DNA from: Lingula anatina
Taxonomy: Eukaryota; Brachiopoda; Lingulata; Lingulida; Lingulidae
Length of the DNA stretch: 64,000 bases
Direction: 5' to 3'
Assembly: GCF_001039355.2 (NCBI RefSeq)
Contig: NW_019773592.1
Coordinates: 1 to 64,000 of the forward strand
Every line of letters begins with the position of its first letter. Position 1 is the stretch's first letter. The notes under the pieces are model-generated. The model made no database searches. It saw nothing but the letters and a program-made list of their open reading frames with translations, and had not been told where the DNA came from. Below, piece after piece: positions 59,931 through 64,000 of this stretch. Made by a program: the position numbers and the translations under genes.

Positions 59931-62918
59931 TGTCTTGACTATAAAAGCTGCTAAGGCTTACTTCACTACCACCTGTGCTTTTATTCCATCTTCTGAAAAA
60001 TAGTGTAAAACATGTATTGAGCTAAACAAAAGAATTTTAGGTATGATCATTGCTAACACGCGAACATCTAATGTAAAATGCACTACGGCTACAGTGGAAT
60101 CCTTTCAACTCTTCTTTCAATTTGCAGGAGAACTGTGGAAGTAATGAGATACACTGCCTAAGGCTCAAATATAAATGTATATGCTGTAATTCCAACAAGA
60201 CTTGTTCTTCCCAGTAACCCATTTATCCATGTTCCATAAATGTCACTTGTCAAACAATCACTAATTTCAAGGATGGAAAGACTTACCTTCCTCTAATAAC
60301 AGGAAATCTGAGAATATTAGTATATCCCATTACTTGCTTGAAGGACCAATTATGACATGTATGTTTCATTGTAAGAGATGAAATTAGTGTAATGAAAACT
60401 GTTCCCCTGCATGCAATAAACTAGACATATAAAATGTATTCAATAAACTTGTAGCATACAAATTACACAGACAACTTCAAGGAAAACGTGAGAATAAAAG
60501 ACTTTTACTGACTAGTATGTCTTTACATATCCTGAAATCAATTAACCTAGAAATTTCAAAATATGAATTTTCTTAAAACAAATTTTTTAAATAAATAAAA
60601 TCATTAATTAAATATCATGATGGATGGAAAATCATCATTACAAATGGAAAGGGATGGTGACCTGGGTATAAGGGGTGTACATAGAGATTCCATACATTGA
60701 AGCACACTTATTTTATTGATTCCAATTTTTTTAACTTAAAAAAGATAAAGATTATGTTTCATTAATATAGTTTGAAAAAATATTTAACGGGTGCCTTATT
60801 CAATTAATGCATAATTTGATATCAAATAGAGCTATGTGACCTGCCAAGTCATGTTAACTTGTATGCTTAGTAAACTTGAATAGTAAAAAATTGCTTACAC
60901 ATCACGCATGATTATGGCTTCTAATTATTTTCAGTTCCTTTGTTTGCAGTTTGTAGAAGATGAAATAGGGCTTTCTTTTTGATCAGATATCTGTCATTTA
61001 CCTGTTCTATACCTGAGAGATGACTAGTTAAGATAATTACTGACTGGAATTAATCAAAGATGACAGGTGGCTTAGGCTTTATTCTGGCACTATACTACTG
61101 GTTTGGTTAACTTCTACACTGGTTAAAGAGATGAGCAAATACTAGTATTTAACTGGTCACAACTAGTGATGAAACAGTTACACATCTTGATCATGGTTTC
61201 CTTGATTAGTTAATGGATTTTAATTAACAATTCTAAGCAATTATTAAGCTTCTCTCTAGAAGACAATTTGGATTTGTGATGTTCATGTCCATAGAACTGA
61301 GCCATCAACATCCTCACAAAAGATTCTCAGGATCATTAACCATTAGACTGATGATTGACTTCTCCAATATTTTACAATAGCTCCATCAAGGTATAAGGTA
61401 TAGTTGACTCTAACTAATAGTATATTGCATGCTTGTATATCATTAGAAAAGACTAGCTCCTTAGCTAATGATATTATCTAAACTATCACATTGCATGGTA
61501 TTACCAGTAAATGCAAACTTCATCATTTAAGACAAATGAATAATTATTGTGCAAATATTTTTCCACTGAATTAATGGTAAATTGTGATAAAAAGTGTTAT
61601 TATTATTGTTTAAGTATAAGTTTTGCACCATGACAATTTTTTGTCCATAATCTTTCATCTGTAATTACACATTATCTTTATAATTTCATAAAAAATCATT
61701 TTACTTCCCAAACTCACCTCTTACATTTGTAAAGTTAAAATAACGAAATAATCACATCAATGCATTTTGTCTTTAACAAATCACTCACAGAGCAGAGTTT
61801 TGAAGTTATTAAATAGATTGACAAAAAAGCTTGTCCATTTTTTTCTGTCTGTTGTGATCAATTATTAATATTTCTCACAAAACTATTCAATGTTTTTGAA
61901 GTTTTTACGTCAAAAAATTTGGTTTGCTCTTATCAACATTCCTGCCAAACTTGAGCTACATATGTATTATACTTTTAGTAAATAATAGTAAATAATTTTA
62001 AAAAGGCAAATTTCCATCCATAGCAAAATGAATATCTCTGGACTGATACTATCCCACAACATTACTAGTACTTCCCTGCATTGTTACTTAGACCACACCA
62101 GCAAAAATGCAACAAATAAAATACAATTCTTATTTATAAACCTTGCTGTAAATAACTGGGAAAATGATTTTTATTTTGTTTTATTATTTCTAGTCTATTA
62201 TCATTATTATTATTTCAAACATCATTAATATTATCATTTTTATTATTTGAAACATCATTCAAATACCAAAGAAGCAAGGTAACAGTGCAGGTGGAGGGAG
62301 GGGAATCAATGTGGGTAACAACATCATTTTGCTAGGGGGTGAAATGATGTGGGGAAGTAATGATGCAGGGGAATGGGGTGGTATGAACCTAAAGAGAGAA
62401 CCCTAAAAAGTGATGCTCAGAGGTTCTGGTATTCAAAGCTGGGAACATTCCTCGCTAGTTTTCTTTAGAGGCTTGATATTGAACACAATTTTTATGACTG
62501 GCAAAACAAACAAAAAACACCCTGTAAATGCATGTACTTTATGTCAACTGTAGACTTAATTTAGAATTGCACTTTGTCACACTCACAGAAACTGTACATA
62601 ACAGTAGCAAACACTGTAAATATAATTCTATTATAAATGTGAAAAAAAGCATGATATGGATGACAAAATATTAAGTCATAAAAGCAAAATTGTTCTGAGC
62701 AGTACACATGTTCACCTGAACTTAATCCAAAGTCAGCGATTACAGTACCTCTGACTGTACTGGACAATGGATTGTTATATTAGTGGCTCAGCTTCACAAA
62801 AGTCTGACAAATTCCGAACGTTGTTTCTAATCTTCAAAAGATGATATTTAACCATCTGTGCCAAGACATCAAAATATCAGTACATCAAACCAAGAGAATA
62901 AATTCTCCTGTCACTCAC
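59931..62918 (-). other. 5' UTR / first intron of CCDC142
   Basis: AT-rich, no coding exon recognised. It contains short (AAT)-rich stretches and a purine-rich GGGG-containing patch at about 62290-62375. It is interpreted as the long intron between the noncoding first exon and the coding start. Confidence 0.5.
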
Positions 62919-63030
62919 CTACAGCACTGGTTTAAATAGCCCTAAAACATCCTCACTTTGAACAAATGAACGGCTGACATATATTTCATCTCCAGGAATT
63001 CAATAATCCGCCATGTTTCCAAAACACTAT
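62919..63030 (-). other. candidate noncoding first exon of CCDC142
   Basis: The minus strand reads CAGTGCTGTAG followed by GTGAGTGA, a strong donor with the exon's last base at 62919. The upstream edge is set by the promoter motifs at 63008-63048 and is approximate. No long reading frame is present, as expected for a leader exon. Confidence 0.5.
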
Positions 63031-63048
63031 ACTTCCCAGCATGCCTTG
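63008..63048. promoter_or_regulatory. YY1-like and ZNF143/Staf-like promoter motifs
   Basis: CCGCCATGTTTCC (63008-63020) resembles a YY1 site (reverse of AAnATGGCGG). ACTTCCCAGCATGCCTTG (63031-63048) matches the ZNF143/Staf motif ACTACAATTCCCAGCATGC...TTG, except for a short deletion in the middle. Both are typical of broad housekeeping, often bidirectional, animal promoters, and they sit just upstream of the proposed first exon of CCDC142. Confidence 0.55.
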
Positions 63049-63637
63049 CAAGTGTTAACCTTGTCTATAAAGTCTGTAAGCATTTTCACAATGTCTCTAT
63101 CAATGTACACAGATAATTAAATGGCACTCTTTTCACACAAGTTGGAGTTGAACCAGTAACCCAACGTTTGTAATCTCGGTATATTCCCTTTCTCGGACTT
63201 AAGTTTTTCAATAACGTAAATAGTTACATTGAGGGCCGATAGGTGGCGATAAAGATCTTGACTCATCTTGACAACTGTAGTGGATTATTTAACTTGCAGG
63301 TGCGCAGGCTCCGCAGACTATAAGGTTGCAGGTGTCTTGGGATCATTCAAGTTCGTCAGATGTTTTAATTAAACAAAGCTATACCCCTTTGTAGCACCGT
63401 GAATACATCAGCGACATGCTTGTAACGATAGGGGGCATGTGTAACGTTGGGATAGACAGCCTGGGAGCCACCGGTCTGCCGCTAGGTGGCTTTTAACCAA
63501 ACCGGAAGTTCAAAAATTTGAATTGGGTGAAATTTTTTGAGATTTGTAGGGTGTCAGAAACGGTGGAATATCTCGGCCTTTAAGGATATAAAAGTTATGT
63601 TATGTATATTATCATTTTTAAAAGTAAATTGCAAATC
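63049..63637. other. promoter-proximal intergenic region
   Basis: Slightly more GC-rich than the flanks, with GAGGGCCGATAGGTGGCGATAA and GCCGCTAGGTGGCTTTT patches (about 63231 and 63477; the TAGGTGGC core occurs twice, 0.25 kb apart). No gene recognised. Confidence 0.4.
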
Positions 63638-63790
63638 ATGTCAGATGCTCCTCGAGTTGATTTAAACCCTATTTTGTGGAGAAAAACGAGTTTGAAACCA
63701 AATATTTTACTTAAGCTACAGCGGAAGTTCAACTTTGACTCTAATGCTTGCATTCTTAGAGAACAGGTTCCAATTTCAAATTACCAGTAA
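63638..63790 (+). CDS. possible first coding exon of a rightward gene, uncertain
   Basis: ATG at 63638 opens MSDAPRVDLNPILWRKTSLK and runs to a stop at 63788-63790. A weak donor (GAACAG followed by GTTCCA) at 63766 could end a coding exon. Its position about 0.6 kb from the ZNF143-like motif and its divergent orientation fit a bidirectional promoter partner of CCDC142. I do not recognise the protein. It may be chance. Confidence 0.22.
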   Translation: MSDAPRVDLNPILWRKTSLKPNILLKLQRKFNFDSNACILREQVPISNYQ

Positions 63791-64000
63791 GCTGTGGCAA
63801 ATTTATTCAGCTTTCTGTAAATGTAAGCATGTAAGGAACTTTACCTTCATCCAGGAATGGCACAAATCAATTCACACCCGTGTATGCAAAAAATGTCTTC
63901 CTTGCAACAACCGTGTACCAGCCTCGTTTTGACTCAGTACATTCTGTTGGCATTCTGACCTCGTTTTAGTTTTTCCGCCGCTCATAATTGTCTATATAGT

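Noticed and set aside
1-64000. CRISPR arrays, operons, ribosome binding sites, tRNA or rRNA genes
   Set aside because: The sequence is a eukaryotic nuclear region. No repeat-spacer array, rRNA text or convincing tRNA A/B boxes with a cloverleaf were found by eye.

Overview
The window reads as animal (metazoan) nuclear DNA. It has AT-rich intergenic sequence, GT-AG introns, AATAAA signals, many microsatellites, LINE, Tc1 and MITE debris, and one assembly gap (51590-52572). The gene content (a TRADD_N-like/DED gene, CCDC142, NHLRC2, a TRPA-like channel) and the taggcct and acatgtaca word usage suggest a marine invertebrate, most likely a non-vertebrate deuterostome such as a hemichordate, amphioxus or echinoderm. 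A mollusc is not excluded. All exon joins below were made by hand from splice signals and reading phase.

Layout. 1.4-4.7 kb (-): a decaying 11-beta-hydroxysteroid-dehydrogenase-like SDR gene. 7.3-8.5 kb (+): an intronless class A GPCR. 9.7-21.5 kb (+): four tandem four-exon genes for a secreted, ten-cysteine, threonine-linker protein family I do not recognise, followed by a fifth relic at 21.8-22.2 kb. 23.7-31.3 kb (-): a seven-exon gene joining a death-effector-like domain, a repeated basic mini-exon, a TRADD_N-like domain and a trypsin-like protease domain with an intact His-Asp-Ser triad. 31.4-40.8 kb: nested segmental duplications, a palindromic foldback and a 5'-truncated LINE whose 5' end is an inverted duplication. 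42.2-43.6 kb: a dead Tc1/mariner copy and a dispersed 0.3 kb repeat. 44.0-46.8 kb (+): the 3' half of NHLRC2 with a duplicated start of its last exon. 47.8-51.5 kb (+): a two-exon channel with PLAT, about ten ankyrin repeats, two EF-hands and a TRPA-like six-helix pore. 53.0-59.9 kb (-): CCDC142, with a likely noncoding first exon and a YY1/ZNF143-type promoter near 63.0 kb.

The genes do not form an obvious pathway. The two most interesting are the DED/TRADD_N/protease gene, which looks like an innate-immune or cell-death signalling protease, and the PLAT-ankyrin-EF-hand-TRPA channel, which looks like a calcium-regulated sensory channel. The secreted array is a rapidly turning-over lineage-specific family: units 3 and 4 are nearly identical including introns and promoters, while unit 2 carries a TIR element and an extra cysteine.
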